Positions 1 through 9,053 of a stretch of 64,000 bases of DNA are shown here, in pieces. A program made the translations under genes and the position numbers. Under the pieces are notes generated by a model. It did not search any database. It had not been told where the DNA came from and saw only the letters and a program-made list of their open reading frames with translations. Source of the stretch: an uncultured Acetatifactor sp. (GTDB lineage Bacteria; Bacillota; Clostridia; Lachnospirales; Lachnospiraceae); contig CAJUFB010000018.1 in NCBI GenBank assembly GCA_910585805.1, forward strand, positions 1 through 64,000, in the 5' to 3' direction. Numbering within the stretch: position 1 is the first letter of the stretch; each line of letters opens with the position of its first letter.

Positions 1-142
1 GACAGTGGTATCAATAGGGAGAAGATATCCGCAGGCATCTGGCATTGGGAGATGGCCAGGAAGCCGGATAGTCAAATATCACACACGAATCCGTTTCATT
101 TTCCCGAAAAGTAATTATTTCTCTGCAGGTCAAATTTACCGT
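1..142. other. window edge, no gene seen
   Basis: Short stretch downstream of coaBC. I see no convincing start with ribosome binding site and no RNA gene. It may belong to a feature cut by the window edge. Confidence 0.4.
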
Positions 143-1336
143 TCAGATACTTCGATGCCGCAGAATATAGTCAAGCAGCGCATCCGCAACTTCTTCTTTG
201 CTCATGAGCGGAAGCTCCATCATGTCATTTTCTGACAGAAGTGTCACAATATTGGTATCGGTTCCAAATCCGGCGCCTGCCTGTTTCAGGTTGTTTGCCG
301 CAATCAGATCCAGATGCTTTTTTTCCAGCTTTTTGCGGGAATTTTCAATCATATTTTCCGTTTCCATGGAGAAGCCGCACAGGAACTGTCCCTTTCGTTT
401 ATGCTCTCCCAGATAGCCCAGAATATCTTCCGTGCGTTCCAGCTCCAGTGTCAGGTCGCCGTCTTTTTTCTTGATTTTCTCGTCGGCAGAATGTTTCGGA
501 CGGTAATCCGCCACTGCAGCGGCCTTGATGATGATATCCTGTTCTTCCGCCCGGGCTTTGACCGCGTCTGCCATATCCGCCGCAGACATGACTTTGACGG
601 TATGCACCCCGGGCGGCGGTGTGAGCTCTGTCTGGCCGGTGACCAGAGTCACATCTGCGCCCCGCAGCATGGCTGCCCTGGCAATGGCATAGCCCATTTT
701 TCCGGTAGAGTGATTGGTGATATATCTTACGGGGTCAATTTTCTCTCTTGTGGCTCCGGCCGTGACAAGCACTTTGATGCCCTGCATGTCATCGGGCTGC
801 AGGGCTTTGACAATACATTCCAGTAAAAACTCCGGCTCCGGCATCTTGCCTTCCCCCGTATCTCCGCATGCCAGATAGCCTGTTGCCGGCGTGATTACTT
901 CCATGCCGTAATTTTGCAGTGTTTTTATATTGTCCTGTACAATGGGGTTGCGGTACATCCGCGTATTCATGGCAGGCGCAAATAGTTTCGGGCATTCGCA
1001 GGCAAGCAAAGTCGTAGTCAGCATATCGTCCGCAAGCCCGTGGGCGGCTTTGGCCAGCACATTTGCGGAAGCCGGCGCTACCATGACGACGTCTGCCAGC
1101 TTTGCCAGCGCCACATGCTCCACACTGTACTGGAAGTTCCGGTCAAACGTATCCACCAGACATTTATTGCCCGTCAGGCTCTCAAAGGTAATGGGATTGA
1201 TAAAATTTGTGGCATTCCGGGTCATGATGACCGTGACGTCCGCCTTTTTCTTTTTTAACATACTGGCCAGGGAGGCGATTTTATATGCGGCAATGCTTCC
1301 CGTTACGCCAAGCACGATGTGTTTTCCGCGCAGCAT
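143..1336 (-). CDS. coaBC: Bifunctional phosphopantothenoylcysteine decarboxylase / phosphopantothenate-cysteine ligase
   Basis: Couples phosphopantothenate to cysteine and decarboxylates the product to 4'-phosphopantetheine, the middle steps of CoA synthesis. The 397-residue length is normal for the fusion. The N-terminal flavoprotein half shows GSIAAYK near residue 12, the active-site region SVEHVALAKLADVV, and the PAMNTRMYRNP motif near 120. The CoaB half has ITNHSTGKMGYA near 207 and AAAVADYRP near 273. The start has a GGGAG ribosome site about 9 bases upstream. It is the last gene of a three-gene minus-strand operon, 19 bases after coaX. The adjacent steps (kinase, ligase/decarboxylase) and a transporter make the pathway assignment secure. 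Confidence 0.97.
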   Translation of the reverse strand: MLRGKHIVLGVTGSIAAYKIASLASMLKKKKADVTVIMTRNATNFINPITFESLTGNKCLVDTFDRNFQYSVEHVALAKLADVVMVAPASANVLAKAAHGLADDMLTTTLLACECPKLFAPAMNTRMYRNPIVQDNIKTLQNYGMEVITPATGYLACGDTGEGKMPEPEFLLECIVKALQPDDMQGIKVLVTAGATREKIDPVRYITNHSTGKMGYAIARAAMLRGADVTLVTGQTELTPPPGVHTVKVMSAADMADAVKARAEEQDIIIKAAAVADYRPKHSADEKIKKKDGDLTLELERTEDILGYLGEHKRKGQFLCGFSMETENMIENSRKKLEKKHLDLIAANNLKQAGAGFGTDTNIVTLLSENDMMELPLMSKEEVADALLDYILRHRSI

Positions 1337-1355
1337 ATTTCTGTTCTCCCTTTTC

Positions 1356-2129
1356 TTATTCCTGTTCCGTATTTTTATGGTAAATGATATTCAGGCCTTT
1401 CAGGGTCAGTTCGTCGTCATGAATCACATTCTGCCTGCAATAGGGGATAATGCTGCCTGCAAGGCCTCCCGTGGCGACTACGGTTGCCTGATATCCCAGT
1501 TCTTCCTGGATGCGCTGGGTCATGCCGTCTATACAGGCAGCCTGTCCCATGATAATGCCGCTTTTCATGCAGTCTATGGTATTTTTGCCGATCACCTTCT
1601 TCGGTGGCTCCAGGCTGATCCTGGGGAGCTGGGAGGTGCGGTTTACAAGGGAATCCAGCGATACCTTGACGCCCGGCAGAATCATGCCGCCGATATAATT
1701 TTTCTTCTCGTCCACCACGCTGATGGTAGTGGCTGTTCCCATATCGATCATAATGATGGGGGCGCCGTAGTACTGCAGGCCTGCCACCGCATTGACAATC
1801 AGGTCGGCGCCCACCTGGGCGGGATTATCCATCAGGATATTCAGCCCTGTCTTTACTCCCGGTCCCACCAGGAGAGGTGTCAGACGAAACAGCTTCTCCA
1901 TGGCGGTTTTTACCACATTGTTCAGCGGAGGGACCACAGAGGCAATGATGCATCCGGTGATCTCGCCCAGGCCGATCCGGTACAGTTCAAGCAGAGTCTT
2001 GAATTCCACTACGTATTCCAGCTCTGTCTTGGAAGTATCCGTGGATACCCTTTCCACGAAGTATATCTTTTCCTGTTCCATGCATCCGATTACGATATTC
2101 GTATTTCCGATATCTACTGCTAAGATCAT
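1356..2129 (-). CDS. coaX: Type III pantothenate kinase
   Basis: Phosphorylates pantothenate, the first step of CoA synthesis, using the ASKHA-fold type III enzyme. Visible motifs are the N-terminal phosphate loop DIGNTN (residues 5-10), GADLIVNAVAG near 107 and IDMGTATT near 128. The length of 257 residues is usual for the family. AAGGAG lies 9 bases before the ATG. It is the middle gene of the operon, between a vitamin ECF S component upstream and coaBC downstream. Confidence 0.97.
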   Translation of the reverse strand: MILAVDIGNTNIVIGCMEQEKIYFVERVSTDTSKTELEYVVEFKTLLELYRIGLGEITGCIIASVVPPLNNVVKTAMEKLFRLTPLLVGPGVKTGLNILMDNPAQVGADLIVNAVAGLQYYGAPIIMIDMGTATTISVVDEKKNYIGGMILPGVKVSLDSLVNRTSQLPRISLEPPKKVIGKNTIDCMKSGIIMGQAACIDGMTQRIQEELGYQATVVATGGLAGSIIPYCRQNVIHDDELTLKGLNIIYHKNTEQE

Positions 2130-2191
2130 CTCTCAATACTCCTTTCCCGGCGGGGCCGGAGGCTGCTGAAAATCAGCCGTTTATGTTGTAC

Positions 2192-3037
2192 TTACTGCTT
2201 TGCCGCATTTACAGACTTAATGGGTTTTACCCTCAATAATGCGATTCCCACGCCTGCGGCAATAATGGCGGCAACCACCGCTTCCACTACGCCGTTGAAA
2301 CTGATGATTCCCATGATCGTATCAAATACCGCCTCCCCTGCAATCCCCAGCGCCTGGGCATAAGCTTCCTTATATAAAATGAAGATACCGCTCATGACGA
2401 GCAGGGTATTGGTGAAAGCGCCTGCAAGCCCCGCATAGGCAAGAGCAATATTGGTGGATGCTTTCTTCCGCATGGAAATGGTCAGGAGCGCGAACAGGAT
2501 CACACCCGCCGCTATTCCGCCTGCAATACTGACTGCGCTGCAGGAACCTGCGCTCAGCTTGTCTGACAGCATCCGGTTCAGAAATGCGGAAAAAGCCGCG
2601 CATAAAATAACGGATGCCCCCAGATTGACCACGCCGCGGCTGGCCTTGTTCCCGCTTTTCAATAAACTGCGCAGACCGATATAAACAAAATACGGAACCA
2701 CGCCCACCAGAATTCTTGGCACAAAGCAGATGTAGAGGCTCTTGAAAATACCGGATACCCCCACTACATTCGCGGCAAGGACAGGCGAGAACACAAATGC
2801 CGAGGGTGTGACCGCCTTAAATGTGTTGTTGATAAAGCTTGTGAAGCCGAATACGAATCCTAAAAATGCACCTTTCTTCGGTCCGAGAAACAGCGCTCCA
2901 AGGATGACGGGGATGTGGATGATTGTCGCGTTGATCACGACAAGCGGGATATATCCCAATGGTGTGAATGCCATTATGACAATAATGGCGGTGAACAGTG
3001 CCATCAGCACCAGTTCATAGGTCTTTTCATTTTTCAT
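2192..3037 (-). CDS. ECF transporter S component, probably for pantothenate
   Basis: Integral membrane substrate-binding subunit of an energy-coupling-factor vitamin importer. The 281 residues contain five to seven hydrophobic segments. The start ALFTAIIVIMAFTPLG and the following IPVILGALFLGPKKGAFLGFVFG are typical of S components of the PanT/FolT-like group. A ribosome site (AGGAGG) lies 8 bases before the ATG. Substrate is inferred from position: it is the first gene of an operon with coaX and coaBC. The C-terminal part is longer than most S components. The EcfA/EcfT module is not in this window, so it likely shares one encoded elsewhere. Confidence 0.85.
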   Translation of the reverse strand: MKNEKTYELVLMALFTAIIVIMAFTPLGYIPLVVINATIIHIPVILGALFLGPKKGAFLGFVFGFTSFINNTFKAVTPSAFVFSPVLAANVVGVSGIFKSLYICFVPRILVGVVPYFVYIGLRSLLKSGNKASRGVVNLGASVILCAAFSAFLNRMLSDKLSAGSCSAVSIAGGIAAGVILFALLTISMRKKASTNIALAYAGLAGAFTNTLLVMSGIFILYKEAYAQALGIAGEAVFDTIMGIISFNGVVEAVVAAIIAAGVGIALLRVKPIKSVNAAKQ

Positions 3038-3086
3038 GGTACGTTTCCTCCTGTTATTATTCTCTTATGAGATACAATACAGTATC

Positions 3087-3115
3087 ATCATACCATATTG
3101 TTATTTTACTGACAA
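3087..3115 (-). promoter_or_regulatory. Sigma-A-type promoter of the CoA operon
   Basis: On the minus strand a -35 TTGTCA (3110-3115) and -10 TATGAT (3087-3092) are separated by 17 bases, about 50 bases upstream of the ECF S-component start. Position and spacing fit the promoter of the three-gene pantothenate/CoA operon. Confidence 0.65.
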
Positions 3116-3241
3116 TAAGATAGAAACAATTTATCGGAAAAATAGCACCCCAAATGCCCAGTCCCACAGTCTGTTTTCCGCGGAAACTGCCGCAGGGGGA
3201 CGATGCGGTTCATTATTGTTATCGGCAGTTACAGATAAAGG

Positions 3242-3271
3242 TTGACGTTTCTGCCTGCTATAAGGTATAAT
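3242..3271 (+). promoter_or_regulatory. Sigma-A-type promoter of the FIST gene
   Basis: TTGACG (3242-3247), 18-base spacer, perfect TATAAT (3266-3271), 52 bases before the ATG of the FIST protein. Confidence 0.65.
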
Positions 3272-3323
3272 TTACCCAATTATCAAGTAAGAAAATATAA
3301 GAATACAGGAGGAAGGCAGCGGA

Positions 3324-4379
3324 ATGAGGCAGTTTTATGGTATGAGCCGGAGCGGAGACCTGAAAGAGGCGGTCCGAGGGCTAAGCAGTCCCCAATTTAT
3401 TATGCTGTTGTCAAATGACGCGCAGTTTGAAGCACATGTGAAGGCGTTGGAGGCAATCTATCCCGGGATTCCCAGTATCGGGTGTATCGGGATGGGATAC
3501 GACATCGGAATCGTGGAAAAGGGCGTTGCGGTGATTGCGTTTTCCGATGGGGTCAAAGCGACGGCAAACGTACTGGAGCAGGTGTCTGTCATGCCGGTGA
3601 AGTACATCAGCCGCCTGGAGCAGGACGTGGCGAAGGTAGGCGGGATGAACCGGGATACGGTGTGCATTGATTTCTGCAGCGGAAATGATGCCTGTGTGCT
3701 GACTACGGTTTACTCGGTATTGAAGAAGAACGGGATCCAGCTGGTAGGCGGGACGGGAGACGGCGGAAAGGTGTCTGCCAACGGCAGGGTTTATCAGGAT
3801 GCTGCGGCCTACGGAATCATTCGGAACCAGAACGGCCGGGTTAAGACTTATAAAGAAAATATCTACCGGCAGTATGGAAGTTACCGGTTTGTCGCTTCCA
3901 ACACGGACAGGGCAAGATATATGATCGGTTCTCTGAACGGGATGCCGGCAAAGCAGGTGTATAAGGATATCCTTCATGTGACGGATCAGCAGATTCTGAC
4001 GCAGACCTTCAAGAATCCCTTCGGGAAGATTAACGGAGACGATACCTGTATTATTTCCATTAAAGAGGTCAGCGGAAATTCCCTGGCGTGTTTCCGGCAG
4101 GTGAACGATTCGGATGTGCTGGTTCTGTTGGAACTGGGGGACTACAAGGCCGCCGTGCAGGAGACCATACGCAGCATCTGCCGGGATTTCCCCAGGCGTT
4201 CGGCGGTTTTCTCCGTGAACTGTCTTTTCCGGTATAAGCTGTTCAGCGAAAATAATTACATGCAGTCTTATCTGAAGGAGATGGCTGCGGTGGGTTGTCA
4301 TGCAGGTTTTGTGGGATATGGGGAGCATTACAACAACTGTTTCGTGAACCAGTCTATGACATGCGTGGTATTTGAATAA
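3324..4379 (+). CDS. FIST-domain sensory protein
   Basis: Soluble 351-residue protein with FIST N and C domain layout, a family proposed to bind small ligands and often linked to signal transduction. The N-terminal part has the pattern IPSIGCIGMGYDIGIVEKGVAVIAFSDG. The middle has VQLVGGTGDGGK-like sequence (residues about 140-148), and the C-terminal part has SCLxRYKLF-type sequence followed by a GFVGYGE motif. No signal peptide or membrane helix is seen. GGAGG lies 10 bases before the ATG. The next gene, 69 to 85 bases downstream on the same strand, encodes a membrane-free chemotaxis transducer, so the two probably form one sensory unit (inference). The ligand is unknown. Confidence 0.85.
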   Translation: MRQFYGMSRSGDLKEAVRGLSSPQFIMLLSNDAQFEAHVKALEAIYPGIPSIGCIGMGYDIGIVEKGVAVIAFSDGVKATANVLEQVSVMPVKYISRLEQDVAKVGGMNRDTVCIDFCSGNDACVLTTVYSVLKKNGIQLVGGTGDGGKVSANGRVYQDAAAYGIIRNQNGRVKTYKENIYRQYGSYRFVASNTDRARYMIGSLNGMPAKQVYKDILHVTDQQILTQTFKNPFGKINGDDTCIISIKEVSGNSLACFRQVNDSDVLVLLELGDYKAAVQETIRSICRDFPRRSAVFSVNCLFRYKLFSENNYMQSYLKEMAAVGCHAGFVGYGEHYNNCFVNQSMTCVVFE

Positions 4380-4460
4380 AATGAAGACAGCGTCTGGCGC
4401 GATTCCGTTCCGGAAATCCGCGGCGGAGGGGGCAGATGCGGAAACAGAGTGGAGGATAAA

Positions 4461-5411
4461 ATGATGTTTTCAAAAAAGGGACGGGGAAAACCGGGACAGA
4501 TATGGCATAATGAGAAGAGTCTTTATCCGATCCTGCATGTGGTGGGCAGCCTGAAGGAATACGAGAAGGAGCTTGCCAGGAAGGAAGTGGAATCATTGCT
4601 GGAACTGAGCATGGTGGGGACTTCTTTTTCCGGCGTGCTGGGCGAGACAGACCAGTTTCAGGAACAGCTGCAGGATTTCGGGCAGTCTTTTAACAATATC
4701 AATGACGCGGCGGGTCAGTTTGCCCAGGTGAGGGAGGATATTACCAAGACGGTATCCGGAGCCCAGAATATGGTGGAGGAGCTGAAGGATGTCTCCGCTC
4801 AGGTGCAGGCATCCTACGGCGCCATGGAAACTACTTTTGAGCATCTGCAGGCGGCAGTGAAAGAGATTCAGCACTGCATGGGAAGGATCGGTTCCATTGC
4901 AGACGAGACGAATATCCTGGCCATCAATGCTTCCATTGAAGCCGCCAGAGCCGGTGAGCAGGGAAAAGGCTTTGCGGTGGTGGCGGAAAAGGTCAGGGAA
5001 CTGGCGAGAGAGATCAAGGAGCTGACCGACGACGTGGATACCGGCGTGCGTGATGTGGAAAACGGCGCCATACAGCTCAATGAGAGCATACAGGCATCCC
5101 AGCAGACCCTGGGAGCCGGGTTTGGCATTGTAAACGGTACATCCGAATCCTTTCATGAGATCATGGAGGCAGCGGAGGGCGCCGCTTCCGTGCAGGCGGA
5201 GATATCAAGCGTGATAGAAGATTCCCAGAGAGGCCTGCAGGTGATCTGCCAGTTCTTTGACGGGATAAAGGGCCGTTATCAGGAGGTGATAAAGCATATC
5301 GACCGGGCGAATAACTTAGGTACCACCAAAAGCGCCATGTTCGAGGATGTGGACAATATGCTGTCCCAGATCGCGCCGATCATTAAGGATACGGAGCCTG
5401 AGCAGGGCTGA
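4461..5411 (+). CDS. Soluble methyl-accepting chemotaxis protein
   Basis: Cytoplasmic receptor-type signalling protein of about 316 residues. The C-terminal half carries the conserved MCP hairpin tip (IADETNILAINASIEAARAGEQGKGFAVVAEKVR region, about residues 145-180), flanked by long heptad coiled coils. No transmembrane segment or periplasmic domain is seen. The N-terminal 50 residues are short and lack a recognisable sensor domain, so input may come from the upstream FIST protein. GGAGG (4451-4455) fits ATG 4461 or 4464 better than the GTG at 4449. An intrinsic terminator follows 34 bases after the stop. Confidence 0.9.
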   Translation: MMFSKKGRGKPGQIWHNEKSLYPILHVVGSLKEYEKELARKEVESLLELSMVGTSFSGVLGETDQFQEQLQDFGQSFNNINDAAGQFAQVREDITKTVSGAQNMVEELKDVSAQVQASYGAMETTFEHLQAAVKEIQHCMGRIGSIADETNILAINASIEAARAGEQGKGFAVVAEKVRELAREIKELTDDVDTGVRDVENGAIQLNESIQASQQTLGAGFGIVNGTSESFHEIMEAAEGAASVQAEISSVIEDSQRGLQVICQFFDGIKGRYQEVIKHIDRANNLGTTKSAMFEDVDNMLSQIAPIIKDTEPEQG

Positions 5412-5444
5412 AGACGGCATGGAAATGAAGGAGGCCGGGCAGGA

Positions 5445-5476
5445 AAAAGGGCTGGCGGTGGGTCAGCCCTTTTATT
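5445..5476 (+). terminator. Intrinsic terminator after the MCP gene
   Basis: Ten-base stem AAAAGGGCTG / CAGCCCTTTT with a 9-base loop, running into a T-rich stretch. It closes the FIST-MCP operon and also lies near the 3' end of the converging GLUG protein gene. Confidence 0.8.
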
Positions 5477-5564
5477 TCATTATAGGAAAGTCCGGCGTAA
5501 GACAGACTTGGAATCAGTAAGGTGCCGCAGGCATTATTTTATGAAGCGGGGAGTCCGCAGACCG

Positions 5565-8500
5565 TTATACAACAGAATGCGGTTCCATGCGGTCCGTTTT
5601 ATGTCCGGCGGATGTCCGCTTTCGGATTATTCTGAAGACCAGAAGGAAAGCAGCCAATATGCCGGCGCAGCCTGCAATCAGAAGAATCGTCCCTGCATGA
5701 TTGTCCTGCGGAACTGTAATCCGGAATATACCGGGCTGTTCCAGAGTAAATTCCAGGTAGCTTCCCACCGTCTTTGCGGGGAGCTGTACATAATTTTCGC
5801 CGTTCCATAATTCTACTACAGCCTTGTCGGCAGAAATTTCCGAATCCTCATAAAGTGCGCGGACCAGCACGGGTTTTTCGTACTGTCCGGTTACTACATT
5901 TCCGTCCTCATCCGCAGACACAACAGAGAGGCGGGTTCCTTCCGGAAGTGTTTCTGTCAGAAGCCGGTTTTCAGGCAGGAATTCTCCCTGTACCAGAACC
6001 AGGGGCCTGCCATTTTGGGAAGTCTCGCTTCCCGCCAGGGTGGAGATCCATTTTTCATATTTGGCTTCCAGAACCTGGCTCCTTGTGATATATTCGCAGT
6101 TAAATTCGGGCCAGGTTCCGTAATATCCCTCTTTTTCCGGTATTTCCGGTATCAGAGATCTGTCCAGAGACTCCCCGTAACGGCACTGGAAGGAAGCCAG
6201 CTGAGCCCCGTCTGCCTGAAAACAGATGGTAAAGTCCCGGAAAGCATCGGGAACTACCTCGCTGCTGCAGAAGGTTTTGTAGTCAAGCGGCGTCGCGCCG
6301 CCTTCATAACCGATGGAATCTACACCGGGTAAAGTGCCCTGTACATAGTAATTACCGCAGAGTGTACCGTTTTCCTCCAGCTGCCCGGCAATGGAGCCGG
6401 CATACTCTCCGGAGTATTCCAGTTCAGGGTAGGCATAACTGTAAAAGACATCGCTGCCTTTGCCCACAATGCCGCCTACAAAATTTTTGCCGGACAAAGA
6501 ACCCATAAAATAGCAGTTCCGGATGCTGTAACCTGAGAAACCGGCAATGCCGCCTGCATAGCTTCCGCCCGAGGCGGATACGGAACCGTAGGATTCGCAG
6601 GAGATGACGGCTCCATGATCGGCTTTCCCGACGATGCCGCCCACGTAATCCTTTTTTGCGGTGATATTGCCCTGGTTCCGGCTCTCACGGATGACGGCTT
6701 TTACGGTCTGTTCCAGATTGAAGCTTTCCGTGCCGGTGAGGGTAATGTCGTCCTCCGGGTCAAAGTCGTATTCAGTGGCAATCTGGCCCGCGATGCCACC
6801 TACATTGGTATCTGCCTCAACACTTCCGGTGTTGACGCAGAGGGTGATTTTGCCCTGTTGGAAGGAGGTGGTATCGTAATATGTTTCTTCCGTCTGCTCC
6901 GTGGAAGCTGCCGCCGGCGCACCAGGGGATTCAGCAGCGGCATCCTTTCCGGAATCGCTGTCTGGAGAATCGACGTTGTTGGAGTTATCGCCCGAAGCGT
7001 TGCCGGAACTATTGGCAGGAGAAGAGCCGTCGCCCGTATCCTGGCCGGAGGGATTTTGGCTGAAAGGGACGCTGCCGGTACCATCGTCGGAGATGCCAGG
7101 GGCAGGCAGCGTGCTGGCGGCAGTCTCGTCGGAAGCATCTTCAATGGAAATTCCCTCATAACGGAACAGTTCGTCACGCAGTTCCCTGACAGAGCGGCGC
7201 AGTACTCTTGCCTGGTTCAGGAGGGCATCTATATTGACGGAGGTTTTATCATTGCCCTGTTCCAGAACATCTGCAAGCTGTTGCAGCTGGCTGCCTGCAG
7301 TGTGCAGCTCATTGTTCAGGGTATTCAGGTTGTCGTTGATGCCGCCGCTTCTGTCACTGGTGGCATTGGTGATATTGGCAATGTGAGCGCCGGCGCTTTC
7401 GCCAAACCGTCTTAGAGCGGCAATGTAGCTTTCGAGGCCTGTGTCCGGTGTTGGCCAGGAAGTGTTGCCGTTAAACGGATTATCAGGGAATGTAATTTCA
7501 TTTCCATTGACGGTAATCTGCGGATGGTCTGTGTCGGTAATGTCTGCGCTGCTGTCTTCATTCTTCTCAATGTTATCAGGCATATTCCCTGTTGTGTTGT
7601 CACCGCCTGCATGGTCGCTGTCAGGCACATTCTCCGTTGCACTGTCACTGCCGGTATGAGTGTTGTCAGGTATGTTTTCTTCATTGCTGTTGCCATTCGT
7701 ATTTCCGTATTGCTCGCCGGTGGGCTCTAGCTGTCCTTCCTCTGAAGAGGGGGCGTCCGACCCGGTATCAGCCTGATCCCTGTCAGCTGCGGCCTGGTCT
7801 GCGATTTCCTGGTTCAGACGGCTTAAATCATTGTTGATGCCGGTAAGCTCCTGGTTGAAGAGGTACCACAGCTCATTGCCTGTGCCCATCAGATTTCCGG
7901 CGGCTGAGGAGGCGTTGGTCAGGTGGGTACTGATCTCCCCTGCAAGGGCAGATGCTTCCCCGCCATAGCGCTGCAGGTCATCGCCTGCCGCCTCCAGAAG
8001 GTCAAAGAAGAGCTCGGCTTCCCGGTCTATTTCGCTCAGTTTATCATTCAGATATTGGATTTCCAGGAATGGCTCCATCTGGCCAACGATGCCGCCCACA
8101 TCTTTTCTGCCCAGGACGCGGCCGGTGTTGGTGCAGTTCTGTATATAGCCCTGGTGCAGCCGTCCTGCGATGCCGCCTGTATTATAGCCTACATGCTGAT
8201 AGCCTACCGTACCGGAGTTGGAACAATAGTATATTTTTCCCTCGGAATAGCCGGTGATGCCGCCGGTATCCGTATGGGCAGCCATGTTTTCCGTGCTGTT
8301 GAGGTCCTGCAGATTCTCCAGGGTAATATCTTCGAGCCCGTAGGCCACGTCGGTGCTGTGGGCATTGATATTGCCTGTATTGGTACAGTTGTTCAGAGTG
8401 CCTTTGTTGATGCCGCAGATGCCGCCGGTGTAATGTTCGCCTGTTACGGTGGCGGAGGAGTGGCAGCGGCGGAGCTCTCCGGAGGACTCGTTGATACCGC

Positions 8501-9053
8501 AAATCCCCCCTGTTTCTTCGGCTCCGGCCACTTTGCCGCTGACGCTGCAGTTCAGGATTTTACCGTAATTGACTCCGGCAAGGATTCCATAGCGGCTGCC
8601 GTTTCCCGTGGGCAGGACATTGCCGGAAACGGTGAGGCTGCGCACAGTGCCGCTGGCCTGTATATAGCGGAACAGCCCCAGGGCGGAACCGGAGGAAGTA
8701 ATCTGTAAGCCGGAAATGGTGTGCCCGTTGCCTTCAAAGATGCCGCCAAAGCTGGGGATGATAACATTTGTGTTTTCGCCAAGGGTAATATCGTTTTCAA
8801 GCCGGATGTATTTGTCACGGGACCAGGAGTCCAGCTGGCAGTCCTGAGCAAGCTGAAGGAGGTCTGCCTCGGTGGAAAGGGAGACTATGGTATATCCGGC
8901 TTCCGACTCGGGCAGGTTCTGTGCATTTTCACCGGAAATATACTGGCTGTAGGGATATTCCGCCGCAGCAACAGGGAGGGTATCCGCGGCTGCAAGGACG
9001 GCGGATAAGGCAAGGGACAGGTAAATGCCGGTTCTATTTTTTCTGTTCTTCAT
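5565..9053 (-). CDS. Large cell-surface GLUG-repeat protein with central coiled-coil insert
   Basis: 1162-residue secreted, membrane-anchored protein of unknown function. It has an N-terminal signal peptide (residues 1-31, cleavage near AAA-EY), and a first block of GLUG-like beta-helix repeats at about 155-330 with recurring TGGICG/VGGIVG and NC.N.G motifs. The 331-425 and 540-635 segments look alpha-helical or coiled coil, separated by acidic low-complexity sequence (425-535, 640-725). A second GLUG block spans about 735-905, then a beta-rich region, a C-terminal membrane helix near 1125-1145 and a basic tail. Its ATG lies 20 bases inside the end of the MMPL exporter gene, so the two are translationally coupled. 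It may act with the exporter at the cell surface (inference). Confidence 0.85.
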   Translation of the reverse strand: MKNRKNRTGIYLSLALSAVLAAADTLPVAAAEYPYSQYISGENAQNLPESEAGYTIVSLSTEADLLQLAQDCQLDSWSRDKYIRLENDITLGENTNVIIPSFGGIFEGNGHTISGLQITSSGSALGLFRYIQASGTVRSLTVSGNVLPTGNGSRYGILAGVNYGKILNCSVSGKVAGAEETGGICGINESSGELRRCHSSATVTGEHYTGGICGINKGTLNNCTNTGNINAHSTDVAYGLEDITLENLQDLNSTENMAAHTDTGGITGYSEGKIYYCSNSGTVGYQHVGYNTGGIAGRLHQGYIQNCTNTGRVLGRKDVGGIVGQMEPFLEIQYLNDKLSEIDREAELFFDLLEAAGDDLQRYGGEASALAGEISTHLTNASSAAGNLMGTGNELWYLFNQELTGINNDLSRLNQEIADQAAADRDQADTGSDAPSSEEGQLEPTGEQYGNTNGNSNEENIPDNTHTGSDSATENVPDSDHAGGDNTTGNMPDNIEKNEDSSADITDTDHPQITVNGNEITFPDNPFNGNTSWPTPDTGLESYIAALRRFGESAGAHIANITNATSDRSGGINDNLNTLNNELHTAGSQLQQLADVLEQGNDKTSVNIDALLNQARVLRRSVRELRDELFRYEGISIEDASDETAASTLPAPGISDDGTGSVPFSQNPSGQDTGDGSSPANSSGNASGDNSNNVDSPDSDSGKDAAAESPGAPAAASTEQTEETYYDTTSFQQGKITLCVNTGSVEADTNVGGIAGQIATEYDFDPEDDITLTGTESFNLEQTVKAVIRESRNQGNITAKKDYVGGIVGKADHGAVISCESYGSVSASGGSYAGGIAGFSGYSIRNCYFMGSLSGKNFVGGIVGKGSDVFYSYAYPELEYSGEYAGSIAGQLEENGTLCGNYYVQGTLPGVDSIGYEGGATPLDYKTFCSSEVVPDAFRDFTICFQADGAQLASFQCRYGESLDRSLIPEIPEKEGYYGTWPEFNCEYITRSQVLEAKYEKWISTLAGSETSQNGRPLVLVQGEFLPENRLLTETLPEGTRLSVVSADEDGNVVTGQYEKPVLVRALYEDSEISADKAVVELWNGENYVQLPAKTVGSYLEFTLEQPGIFRITVPQDNHAGTILLIAGCAGILAAFLLVFRIIRKRTSAGHKTDRMEPHSVV

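Noticed and set aside
930..2123. 397-residue plus-strand open frame across the coaX/coaBC region
   Set aside because: Antisense to two well-identified enzymes, no ribosome site and no recognisable domains.
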